The position numbers were made by a program, and so were the translations under genes. A stretch of 64,000 bases of DNA from Nocardioides sp. (lineage in GTDB: Bacteria > Actinomycetota > Actinomycetes > Propionibacteriales > Nocardioidaceae): NCBI GenBank assembly GCA_037045645.1, contig JBAOIH010000004.1, forward strand, positions 248,001-312,000, read 5' to 3'. The stretch's first letter is position 1, and each line of letters begins with the position of its first letter. Below the pieces are notes generated by a model that was not told the DNA's origin, did no database searches, and saw only the letters and a list, made by a program, of their open reading frames with translations. Positions 26,895 through 34,002 of this stretch are shown here, piece by piece.

Positions 26895-26960
26895 CGCCCA
26901 GGCAAGCCCAACTCAACGCCCAGGCGGGCCCAACTCAACGCCCAGGCGGGCCCAACTCAA
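26895..26960 (-). repeat. 22-bp tandem repeats, right array (three copies)
   Basis: Three exact-period units start at 26895, 26917 and 26939; the last two are identical (CGCCCAGGCGGGCCCAACTC plus AA). Read on the minus strand each has TTGAGTTGGGCCCGCCTGGG, the same layout as the left array. The array lies directly upstream of the PNPOx-like gene and runs into the 3' end of the phosphodiesterase gene. Confidence 0.9.
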
Positions 26961-28445
26961 CCGACGAGATAGACCAGACCGGGGCCTTCGTCGCGATATG
27001 GAACCCCGACAGAGTCGAGGGCGGGCTTCCACGAACCGCGTACGTCTTCGCGTGAGCCCTCGAAGCCGTGGTCGGCGGTGAGCAGGAACGTGACCTGGTC
27101 GGTGATGCCGAGTGCGTCGAGGTGTTCGAGAAAACTCACCAGGCGAGCATCGCTCTGCCGGAACGCGTCCAGCGCCATCTCCGAACGAGGACCGGCGCCG
27201 TGGTGGCCGCAGTCGGTGACCACGTTGGCCCACCAGGTCAGCTTCGGCGCGGACTCCGGCGTGGCGAAGAGATCGAGCATCTGCTGCAGCCCGAGATCGT
27301 CGACGCGTACACCCCAACGGAAATAGTCGTCCTCCAAGAAGGCAGGGTTGCGGAGGTAGGGCGAGGTGTGCGGGTCAGGCAGCGCGTCATCCAAAGCGTC
27401 GGCTCCCGACTCGCCTGAGCCGCGGATCAACGCCATCGTGGAGTAGTCCGAGCCGCGGTCGATCGCCTCGTCGACGCTGGCCGTACGCAGTCCGCCCTCG
27501 GGCAGCGTGTCGGCGACCATCTCGAAGATCGTCCGAGCACCGTCGTGCAGCCACTCGCCGCTGCGGTGCCAGGTCGACTGGTCGTTGGGAACCACGCGCT
27601 CGCCGCTGATCCGGTCGAAGTAGACGTTGCCCATCACGCCGTGGCGACCCGGCCCCACGCCGGTCAGGATCGCGGTGTGGTTGGTCAGCGTGATGCTCGG
27701 GAACTCCGAGATCCCGCCGCCGCGCAGGGCCAGCCCGTTGGCGATCAGGCGCGCGACCCCGGGCGCCTCACCGCGCTCGGCCATCGCCAGCAACTCGCCA
27801 CAATGCGCGCCGTCCCACAGCATCCCGATGACGTAGCGCGGCTTCTCACCCGTCAGGTGCTCGGTCACAACCCGGCCATCGAGCGCCGCTCCATCCTTGT
27901 CGACCAAGTCGCCATCGGGCACACCCGCGAGCGATGCGAGCGTCGGGCCGACATCGACGAGGCGGGCGTACGCGTCGACAAACCCGCTCTGTTTCACCCC
28001 GACACCGGAAAGGATGAACGGCGCGCGCGACTGGATCAGGTCGAGCGAGCCGTGCTCGCCTACGTGCCCGTGCTCCTCGGGGAAGTAGTGCCGCGGGGTG
28101 TGCACGATCGCGAAGTCGGGGGACCGTTCCGGATCGGCGAAGAAGCTTCTTGAGTCGCACCGACGCGAGGGGATAGGCGTTCTCGGTCGAGACCACCGGG
28201 GAGGGGTTGTCGAGTTCGAGCTGGTAGGGCAAGAACCCGAGGGGATCCTCCGAGCCGATCGGATTCTCGCCCGCGATCACCTCGCAGGGTGCGTCGTCGT
28301 GGAAGCGCACCCGGCCGACGTGATTGGCGCCGTACGCGAACCCGTCCTCGACCCAGACGACCAGGTCGACGATGGGTGCGTACGCCGGGTCGCACAGCGC
28401 CTGGATCATCTGCTCGCGCGCCGGGTGGGGTTCGTGGTGGGACAT
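26957..28445 (-). CDS. Alkaline phosphatase/nucleotide pyrophosphatase family phosphodiesterase (one frameshift near 28145)
   Basis: The product belongs to the type I phosphodiesterase/alkaline phosphatase superfamily. The metal-binding and nucleophile region is FPSITLTNHTAILTG, and the C-terminal LTADHGFEG carries Asp-His ligands. The N-terminal 100 residues (from MSHHEPHPAREQ) are in one frame up to VRLKK; then FFADPERSPDFAIVH continues one base over. The extra base is in AAGAAGCTTCTTCGCC on the coding strand (about 28142-28147). Length is 3n+1. ATG 28445 lies 7 bases from a TAGCGT box. The substrate is unknown. Confidence 0.83.
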
Positions 28446-28579
28446 GGCGCGAACGCTACCGGTGACCGGGCCTTTCGGCGTACGAAATCCGGGCGACCGA
28501 GCGGAGGGGGACGGGGCCCTCACACTCCGCAATAGACACGGTCTAAAGTGGAAACAATCCCTGAGCCCGAGGAGCCGAG

Positions 28580-28810
28580 ATGACCGACGAGTGGCTGACC
28601 ACCCTGATCACCGACACGCCGCAGGCCGGCTTCGAACTGGCGATCACGCTGAGTCGACGCGGCGTGAAGTACACCCAGCCTGACACCGAGGTGCTGCATC
28701 AGTTGCGACCGGAGTACGCCGGTTCGGCCGAGGCGTTGACTGCCGCCTCACAGGTGGTGGCGATCAATTTCCAGACCATCGCCGCCGCGAACGGGTACTG
28801 GCGCGGATGA
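28580..28810 (+). CDS. Small protein of unknown function, partner of hemerythrin
   Basis: A 76-residue acidic, soluble protein (MTDEWLTTLITDTPQAGFEL...). ATG 28580 has a good GAGGAG site and a TAAAGT box lies about 30 bases upstream. No motif is recognised. Its stop overlaps the hemerythrin ATG (ATGA), so the two are translationally coupled and probably work together. Confidence 0.7.
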   Translation: MTDEWLTTLITDTPQAGFELAITLSRRGVKYTQPDTEVLHQLRPEYAGSAEALTAASQVVAINFQTIAAANGYWRG

Positions 28811-29277
28811 GCGAGCAGACGGTCGGTCAGGTGCTCGAAGACGACCACCATGTGATCGACGCGCATTTCGCCACCTTCGCCGCGTCGCTCGAGGCCGAAG
28901 AGCCGGACGCGGCTGCGCTGAAAGCTGGTGCCGCCGGCCTGCGCCATCACATCTGGGTGGAGGAGACGATGCACTTCCCACCCTTGCGAGCCGGCGGGCT
29001 GATGGGGCCGATCCTGGTGATGCTCAGAGAGCATGGGCAGTTGTGGGACCTGTTGAGGGTCTTGGAGCAGCAGGTGGCGGCGGGGGCGCCCGCCGAGGCA
29101 CGCCAGACCTGGGCCGAGTTCGCGGCGATCCTGGAAGCGCACAACGCCAAGGAAGAACAGATCGTGTATCCGACCGGCGATGAGTTGCTCTCGCAAGAGG
29201 CTTCGGACGACGTGCGCTATGCCCTCGAGTCCGAGACGATGCCGGACGGCTGGGTGTGCCAGATGGCGACAACCTGA
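28807..29277 (+). CDS. Hemerythrin domain-containing protein
   Basis: The 156-residue four-helix bundle has the di-iron ligand pattern: DDHHVIDAHF at about residues 12-21, LRHHIWVEETMHFPPL at about 45-60, EHGQLWDLL at about 75, and EAHNAKEEQIVYP at about 112-124. HHE proteins bind oxygen or sense or repair NO and oxidative damage at iron centres. The coupled 76-residue gene may be a regulatory or assembly partner, which is inference. Confidence 0.88.
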   Translation: MSEQTVGQVLEDDHHVIDAHFATFAASLEAEEPDAAALKAGAAGLRHHIWVEETMHFPPLRAGGLMGPILVMLREHGQLWDLLRVLEQQVAAGAPAEARQTWAEFAAILEAHNAKEEQIVYPTGDELLSQEASDDVRYALESETMPDGWVCQMATT

Positions 29278-29690
29278 GCGCTCACGCCCGACCGCGACCG
29301 TGGTGTTGGGGCAGCGCGCAGAGTGGCCAATTGGGCAACGGCACCACCGTTTCCCAACAGCAGGGCGAACACGCGGTCTTCCAGGTGCCTGGCACCTGGT
29401 GGGACATCCAAGCCGACCAGGGCTATTCGTGCGGCATCGCTCAAGACGGCGGCAGATGGTGCTGGGGCGGCAACGCAGGCAGATTCGGTGACGGCACGAC
29501 TCACGATTCCTTGGTCCCCGCGAAGATGCCCAGCAGTTGGCAACAGGTGGCGCTCGGCTGGGTGAGTTCGTGCGGTGTCACCAGCGCCGGGACCGCGATG
29601 TGCTGGGGCAGCAACGGCAATGGCCTGTTGGGCAACAACAGCACGACCGATTCCCTGGTGCCGGTGGAGATCTGGACCGGCGGCTCTTAA
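29256..29690 (+). CDS. RCC1-repeat protein, probably a 3' remnant
   Basis: About three RCC1 repeats are seen: CWGSAQSGQLGNGTT, CWGGNAGRFGDGTT and CWGSNGNGLLGNNSTT. The usual seven-bladed propeller needs about 350-400 residues and actinobacterial members normally have a signal peptide; both are missing. No good start or RBS exists: the candidate GTG 29256 lies inside the hemerythrin gene. The best reading is the tail of a larger propeller gene whose 5' part was lost. Confidence 0.6.
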   Translation: MPDGDNLSAHARPRPWCWGSAQSGQLGNGTTVSQQQGEHAVFQVPGTWWDIQADQGYSCGIAQDGGRWCWGGNAGRFGDGTTHDSLVPAKMPSSWQQVALGWVSSCGVTSAGTAMCWGSNGNGLLGNNSTTDSLVPVEIWTGGS

Positions 29691-29731
29691 TGCGTGGCTA
29701 GACCGAACGTCCCGGTGAGACCATCTTCGAC

Positions 29732-30262
29732 ATGACGATCCAGCGCATAGACCCGCCGCTGGCCGCCGACGAGGTCACGATGTTGCGGTCGTTCCTGGAC
29801 GCCTTCCGTGCCACGATCCGGCGCCAGGCCGACGGGCTTAGCGACGAGCAGTTGCGACAACCCCTCGGGCCGAGCCCGCTCACCTTGGGTGGGATGCTCA
29901 GCCACTTGGCGTTCGTCGAGGACTACTGGTTCACCCACGTCCTGGCCGGTCAGCCGCCGTCGCAGCCCTGGGCCGAGGTGGATTGGGAGAGCGACAACGA
30001 CTGGGACTGGCACCTTGCCGAGCGGCTGTCGTACGCCGAACTCGACTCGCTGCTGGTCACCGCGATCGCCAACTCCGACAAGATCCTCGACGCCGCCTTG
30101 GCGACCGGCGGCCTCGACCAGCAGGCCAAGCGCGAGCGCGGGGCCGGGCGCGAGACGCCGACACTGCGCTGGATCCTGGTGCACCTGGTGGAGGAGTACG
30201 CCCGCCACACCGGTCACGCCGACCTCATCCGCGAGTCCATCGACGGGGCGACCGATCTGTGA
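29732..30262 (+). CDS. DinB family protein (DUF664-type)
   Basis: A 176-residue four-helix bundle of the DinB/YfiT superfamily. The metal ligands are seen as SHLAFVEDYW in helix 2 and EEYARHTGHAD near the end. In actinobacteria these proteins are often mycothiol-dependent S-transferases or isomerases, which fits the mycothiol gene mca at 51914, though no substrate is known. The stop overlaps the next gene's GTG by four bases. Confidence 0.85.
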   Translation: MTIQRIDPPLAADEVTMLRSFLDAFRATIRRQADGLSDEQLRQPLGPSPLTLGGMLSHLAFVEDYWFTHVLAGQPPSQPWAEVDWESDNDWDWHLAERLSYAELDSLLVTAIANSDKILDAALATGGLDQQAKRERGAGRETPTLRWILVHLVEEYARHTGHADLIRESIDGATDL

Positions 30263-30999
30263 TCCGCTGGTTGACCGTCTTCCTGGACCTGGAGCCCGAG
30301 TCGTACGACGTCGCAGCCGCCTTCTGGTGCGCAGTCACGGGCGCCACGCTCAGCGAACCGCGCGGGGAGTACGCCGAGTTCGTGACACTCCTGCCGCCGA
30401 CGGGAGACGCGACTCTCAGGGCGCAACGGCTGGGCGAAGGCCCGAGCCGGATCCATCTCGACCTGCATGTGGACGACCCACGCGCGGCTGCTGACGCGGC
30501 CGTCGCCCTCGGGGCAATGGAAGTGGCTGATCACGGCTATTTCGTGATGCGATCGCCGGGCGGGTTGGCGTTCTGCCTCGTCTCCCACCACGGTGACGCC
30601 GTGCGCCCACCCGTACGCATCTGGCCGGGTGGGCAGACCGGTGGCGTCTATCAGGTCTGCCTCGACATCCCGGCCGACATCTATGAGCAGGAGTCGGCGT
30701 TCTGGAAGGCACTGCTCGACGCGAGGGACGAGCCTTTGGAACGACGCCGTGAGTTCGCCTGGCTGCGACCGCGCGGAGAGTTGCCCCTCGACGTACTCCT
30801 GCAGCGCCTCGATGAACCAGAGGGCGACACCCGAGCCCACCTCGATTGTGGCTCCAATCACCGCCCGGTCGAGGTGGCGCGGCATCGAGAACTCGGCGCC
30901 CGGACGGTGCTGGATGAGGAGTTCTGGGCCGTGATGTCCGACCCGGCGGGGCTGCATTACTGCATCACCGACCGCGACCCGGCCACCAAGGAGTTGTGA
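30259..30999 (+). CDS. VOC family (glyoxalase-like) protein with two domains
   Basis: The 246-residue protein has two vicinal-oxygen-chelate modules. The first ends with YFVMRSPGGLAFCLVSHH and the second with FWAVMSDPAGLHYCITDRDP, both in the typical D/S-P-x-G-x-x-(F/Y)-x-(L/I) strand. The N-terminus (IRWLTVFLDLEPESYDVAAAFW) is a normal start of such domains. GTG 30259 overlaps the DinB stop. Metal binding and substrate are not clear; antibiotic resistance and dioxygenase relatives exist. Confidence 0.85.
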   Translation: MIRWLTVFLDLEPESYDVAAAFWCAVTGATLSEPRGEYAEFVTLLPPTGDATLRAQRLGEGPSRIHLDLHVDDPRAAADAAVALGAMEVADHGYFVMRSPGGLAFCLVSHHGDAVRPPVRIWPGGQTGGVYQVCLDIPADIYEQESAFWKALLDARDEPLERRREFAWLRPRGELPLDVLLQRLDEPEGDTRAHLDCGSNHRPVEVARHRELGARTVLDEEFWAVMSDPAGLHYCITDRDPATKEL

Positions 31000-31030
31000 T
31001 GTATCTCGACCTCGCAGCCCAACCCGAGAA

Positions 31031-31049
31031 CGAGAACGTGTTCTAGTCT
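31031..31049 (+). promoter_or_regulatory. KstR-like TetR operator overlapping a TAGTCT -10 box
   Basis: AGAACGTGTTCT (31033-31044) is a palindrome matching the core AACNNGTT of the KstR sterol repressor site, with flanking TA after it. It overlaps the TAGTCT box (31044-31049), which lies 6 bases before ATG 31056. Repression by occlusion of a leaderless promoter is a natural reading. The regulator gene is not in the window. Confidence 0.6.
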
Positions 31050-31055
31050 GACCCC

Positions 31056-31499
31056 ATGCCTGATCTCAAGCCCGCCATCGAGGGTTGGTTCACCACCGGC
31101 GACACGCCTGCACTGCTCGGCTCGCGCTGCGAAGGGTGCGCGTCGACGTACTTCCCGCCGGTCGGTGAGGCCGCGTTCTGCCGCAACCCCTCCTGCGACA
31201 GCACGGACTTCGAGACCGTCGAACTCTCCCGCCACGGCACCGTCTGGTCCTACACCGACGCCCGCTATCAGCCGCCGCCGCCGTTCCAGCCGCCGACGGA
31301 CCCGTACGAGCCGTTCGCGCTTGCCGCCGTCACCTTGCCCGAGGGCATCACGGTCCTCGGCCAGGTCGCGCAGGGCTATGGCGTCGATGACCTCAAGGTC
31401 GGCGCCGAGATGGAACTCGTGATCGAGCAGGCCCGAGAGGGCGAGCTGATCTGGCGCTGGCTGCCGGTTGCCGAGTTGGGACAGGAGGCCGACCAGTGA
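31056..31499 (+). CDS. Zn-ribbon OB-fold protein (DUF35), thiolase partner
   Basis: DUF35 proteins consist of an N-terminal Cys4 zinc ribbon and an OB fold, and form complexes with thiolase-like or hydratase enzymes acting on acyl-CoA. The ribbon is seen as SRCEGCASTYFPP and FCRNPSCDST; the OB part is RHGTVWSYTDARYQPP onward. The gene overlaps the thiolase by four bases. The pair matches the mycobacterial Rv3521/ltp4 arrangement of the sterol regulon, supported by the KstR-like site. Confidence 0.87.
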   Translation: MPDLKPAIEGWFTTGDTPALLGSRCEGCASTYFPPVGEAAFCRNPSCDSTDFETVELSRHGTVWSYTDARYQPPPPFQPPTDPYEPFALAAVTLPEGITVLGQVAQGYGVDDLKVGAEMELVIEQAREGELIWRWLPVAELGQEADQ

Positions 31500-32704
31500 G
31501 CACGAGTGTGCCGATCATCGGCGTGGGCATGCACGCCTGGGGCAAGTGGGGCCGACCATTCACCGAGTACGGCGTGGTCGCCGCTCGCGCGGCCCTCAAA
31601 GACGCGGGCATCCCCTGGACCGACGTCGACCTGATCGTCGGCGGGGAGACCGTCCGCAATGGGTACGGCGGGTATGTCGCGGGCGCCACCTTCGCCCAGG
31701 CGCTGGGTTGGAACGGCGCGCGGGTCGCGACCTCGTACGCCGCGTGTGCCACGGGTGCGCAGGCACTCGACACCGCGCGTGCGCGCATCCTGGCCGGGAT
31801 GTCCGAGGTCGCACTGGTCGTCGGTGCCGACACCACGCCGAAGGGCTTCCTCGCGCCCAACGCCGGTGAGCGCTGGGACGATCCCGACTGGCTGCGCTTC
31901 CGCCTTCTCGGCATGACCAACCCGGCGTACTTCGCGCTCTACGCGCGCCGCCGGATGGACCTCTACGGCGCGACCAGCGAGGACTTCGCGGCCGTCAAGG
32001 TCAAGAACGCGCGGCACGGTCTGGCCAACCCGTACGCGCGCTATCGCAAGGAGGTCAGCGTCAAGGACGTCCTCGAATCAGCCGTTGTCAGCGATCCGCT
32101 GCACCTGCTCGACATCTGCGCGACCTCGGACGGTGCGGCTGCGGTCGTGGTCTGCTCGGAGGCGTACGCGCGCAAGATCGGTGCCGACCCGGTCCGGATC
32201 GCGGCGATCTCGACCGTGACGCCGACCTTCCCCAACACGGTGATCGACATGCCGCTGCTGGCGACGGACCCGGCTGGTTTCCAGACGCAGCCTTCGGCTG
32301 CTCCTCAACCACCGGTTCGCACCTTCAAGCAGTCCATCGGCGACGCGGCGTACGAGGAAGCGGGCATCGACCCTGCGGACGTCGATGTGGCGGAGGTGTA
32401 CGACCTCTCGACCGCTCTCGAACTCGACTGGATCGAGGACCTCTCACTGTGTGGCGAGGGTGAGGCCGAGCAGTTGCTGCGCGACGGCGACACCACGATC
32501 GGGGGCCGGATCCCGGTCAACCCCAGTGGTGGCTTGGCGTGCTTCGGGGAGGCGGTGCCCGCGCAGGCGCTGGCGCAGGTGTGCGAGCTGACCTGGCAAC
32601 TGCGGGGTCAGGCCGAGGGCCGTCAGGTGGAAGGGGCCCGGGTCGGCATTACGGCCAACCAGGGCCTCTTCGGTCACGGATCGTCGGTGCTGCTGGCCCG
32701 CTGA
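31496..32704 (+). CDS. Thiolase family lipid-transfer protein (Ltp4-like), with in-frame palindromic insert
   Basis: The 402-residue protein belongs to the SCPx-type thiolases or aldolases acting on acyl-CoA side chains. It has SYAACATGAQALDTARARI around the reactive cysteine, AEVYDLSTALELDWIEDLSLC, and the C-terminal GGLACFGEAVPAQAL. The loop ATDPAGFQTQPSAAPQPPVRT is longer than expected and is encoded by a copy of a 40-bp palindromic repeat (32276-32315) inserted in frame. Together with the DUF35 gene it probably acts in sterol side-chain or related acyl-CoA catabolism. Confidence 0.88.
   Translation: MSTSVPIIGVGMHAWGKWGRPFTEYGVVAARAALKDAGIPWTDVDLIVGGETVRNGYGGYVAGATFAQALGWNGARVATSYAACATGAQALDTARARILAGMSEVALVVGADTTPKGFLAPNAGERWDDPDWLRFRLLGMTNPAYFALYARRRMDLYGATSEDFAAVKVKNARHGLANPYARYRKEVSVKDVLESAVVSDPLHLLDICATSDGAAAVVVCSEAYARKIGADPVRIAAISTVTPTFPNTVIDMPLLATDPAGFQTQPSAAPQPPVRTFKQSIGDAAYEEAGIDPADVDVAEVYDLSTALELDWIEDLSLCGEGEAEQLLRDGDTTIGGRIPVNPSGGLACFGEAVPAQALAQVCELTWQLRGQAEGRQVEGARVGITANQGLFGHGSSVLLAR
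32276..32315 (+). repeat. Palindromic repeat element inside the thiolase gene
   Basis: The copy reads GGTTTCCAGACG, then hairpin GCAGCC-TTC-GGCTGC, then CTCCTCAACCACCGG. The two arms match the intergenic copies at 44839 and 61621. It is translated as GFQTQPSAAPQPPV and keeps the frame open. Confidence 0.85.
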
Positions 32705-32722
32705 TCAGTCCTGGTCCTCTGA

Positions 32723-33673
32723 TCAGTCCTGGTTGGTGATCAGCCCACCGGTCGTGGGCTGATACGGGTTCAGCCCGTGGTCGATGGCGTACTGCTTGAG
32801 GTAGCCCTCGCGCCCCAGCACCTTGATCCGCTCGGCGATCTTGGCGGCTTCGGCCTTCTCGACCTCGACCTGTGCCTGCGCGGCCTTCACCTGAGCTGAC
32901 GCCTCGGCCTCCTTGGCCTTGGCGCGAGCGACCGCTTCCTGCTGGGCGACCAGCGCGTCCTTCACGGCCTCGGGCGGGACCGGCTTCTGCAGCGTGATCG
33001 CGAAGTCGGTGAAGAACTCCTCGTCGCCGTCGATCTGGCGACCGACCAGGTCGGGCAACTGCGCGAGCACGTCCTGCTCCCACTTCGCCTTCACCGCGGG
33101 GTCGGTGTAGAGCTCGGTGTAGGTGTAGTTCTGGCTGGCCCTGTCGACAGCGGTCTCGAGCGGCCGTGAAAGATAGACGCTGAGCATGGACAGCCAGCCA
33201 CTCGATCCGTTGCCCTCGGCCGAGTCCATGTACGCCGAGTAGCGGTTGCCGATCAGGTCGTGGAACTTCTGCAGGGTCCGGCATTCGGTGTTGAGCATGA
33301 AGGCGGCCACGCCGTCGACCGACATCTCGATGCCGTCCTTGGTCACGAACGTCATCGCGCCGCGATCGCCACCCTCACCGAAAACGTAGTTGCGCTGAGA
33401 CGACGGGTACGAATAGTGCTTGTCGCCAGGACCGTCCCAGGCGCGCGTCGAGCTCGGGATGCACTCCTTGAATCGGCGCGGGGTGAAGGCACCGTCGCTG
33501 TAGTGCAGGGCCACCTGGTCGGGCCCGGTGGACACGGTCGTGGGGCGGATGAACATCAGCAGCCCGAGACCGACGACCAGGATCGCCCCCAGGGTGACCA
33601 GCGCCTTCCCGAGGGCGCCCGCGCGGGCCTTGACAGTGTTGACGTTGCTCACGGAGGGATTCTTTCTACTCAT
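32723..33673 (-). CDS. SPFH/band 7 domain membrane protein
   Basis: SPFH proteins form ring or cage assemblies at membranes. After one N-terminal membrane helix (GKALVTLGAILVVGLGLLMF) the 316-residue protein has an SPFH-type segment (TFVTKDGIEMSVDGVAAFML). A long charged Ala/Glu/Lys coiled coil follows (QEAVARAKAKEAEASAQVK at about residues 238-256 and onward). The C-terminal tail is NPYQPTTGGLI. Its partners are unknown. It ends 19 bases from the convergent thiolase gene. Confidence 0.8.
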   Translation of the reverse strand: MSRKNPSVSNVNTVKARAGALGKALVTLGAILVVGLGLLMFIRPTTVSTGPDQVALHYSDGAFTPRRFKECIPSSTRAWDGPGDKHYSYPSSQRNYVFGEGGDRGAMTFVTKDGIEMSVDGVAAFMLNTECRTLQKFHDLIGNRYSAYMDSAEGNGSSGWLSMLSVYLSRPLETAVDRASQNYTYTELYTDPAVKAKWEQDVLAQLPDLVGRQIDGDEEFFTDFAITLQKPVPPEAVKDALVAQQEAVARAKAKEAEASAQVKAAQAQVEVEKAEAAKIAERIKVLGREGYLKQYAIDHGLNPYQPTTGGLITNQD

Positions 33674-33683
33674 GCTGACCTGC

Positions 33684-33932
33684 TCATGACGAGGGGGGCA
33701 TTTGCTTTCGGTGTCGTGCGGACACCTCGTCGATCAAGATGGTGGAGAGTTCGGGCGAGATGTCTCGATGCTGCCAAGCCAACTCGCGCAGATGCTCGAT
33801 GAACTCGTCTCGTTCGGCGATCTCGGCAGCCTCACCCGGGCGCTTGTCACCGGCCGACACGCCCAGGAAGTAGCCGATGGTGCCTGCGGCAACGGCCACG
33901 ATTGCGACAACGAAGGCGATCGCGAGCGGCAT
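33684..33932 (-). CDS. Small single-span membrane protein
   Basis: The 82-residue product has one N-terminal membrane helix (LAIAFVVAIVAVAAGTIGYFLG) and a charged cytosolic tail (RDEFIEHLRELAWQHRD...). ATG 33932 has a GGCAGGA site 8 bases upstream. It lies just upstream of the SPFH gene on the same strand (10-base gap), so they probably form an operon, and the helical tail could contact it. The family is not recognised. Confidence 0.65.
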   Translation of the reverse strand: MPLAIAFVVAIVAVAAGTIGYFLGVSAGDKRPGEAAEIAERDEFIEHLRELAWQHRDISPELSTILIDEVSARHRKQMPPSS

Positions 33933-33989
33933 GGACACATCCTGCCCTGTTCTCGATGAGATCAACCGTGGGGGTGTTGCGGTCGGCGA

Positions 33990-33995
33990 TAGCGT
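33990..33995 (+). promoter_or_regulatory. -10 box TAGCGT of a leaderless AAA ATPase mRNA
   Basis: TAGCGT ends 7 bases before GTG 34003. This fixes the start of the ATPase gene at 34003 rather than at upstream in-frame codons, and separates it from the divergent small membrane protein gene. Confidence 0.6.
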
Positions 33996-34002
33996 GAGTT
34001 TC

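Noticed and set aside
26895..26960. CRISPR-like short repeats
   Set aside because: Units of 22 bp are contiguous, with no spacers.
31000..31047. Mini-ORF MYLDLAAQPENENVF before the DUF35 gene
   Set aside because: No ribosome-binding site; it overlaps the operator and promoter, so it would not be on the leaderless transcript.
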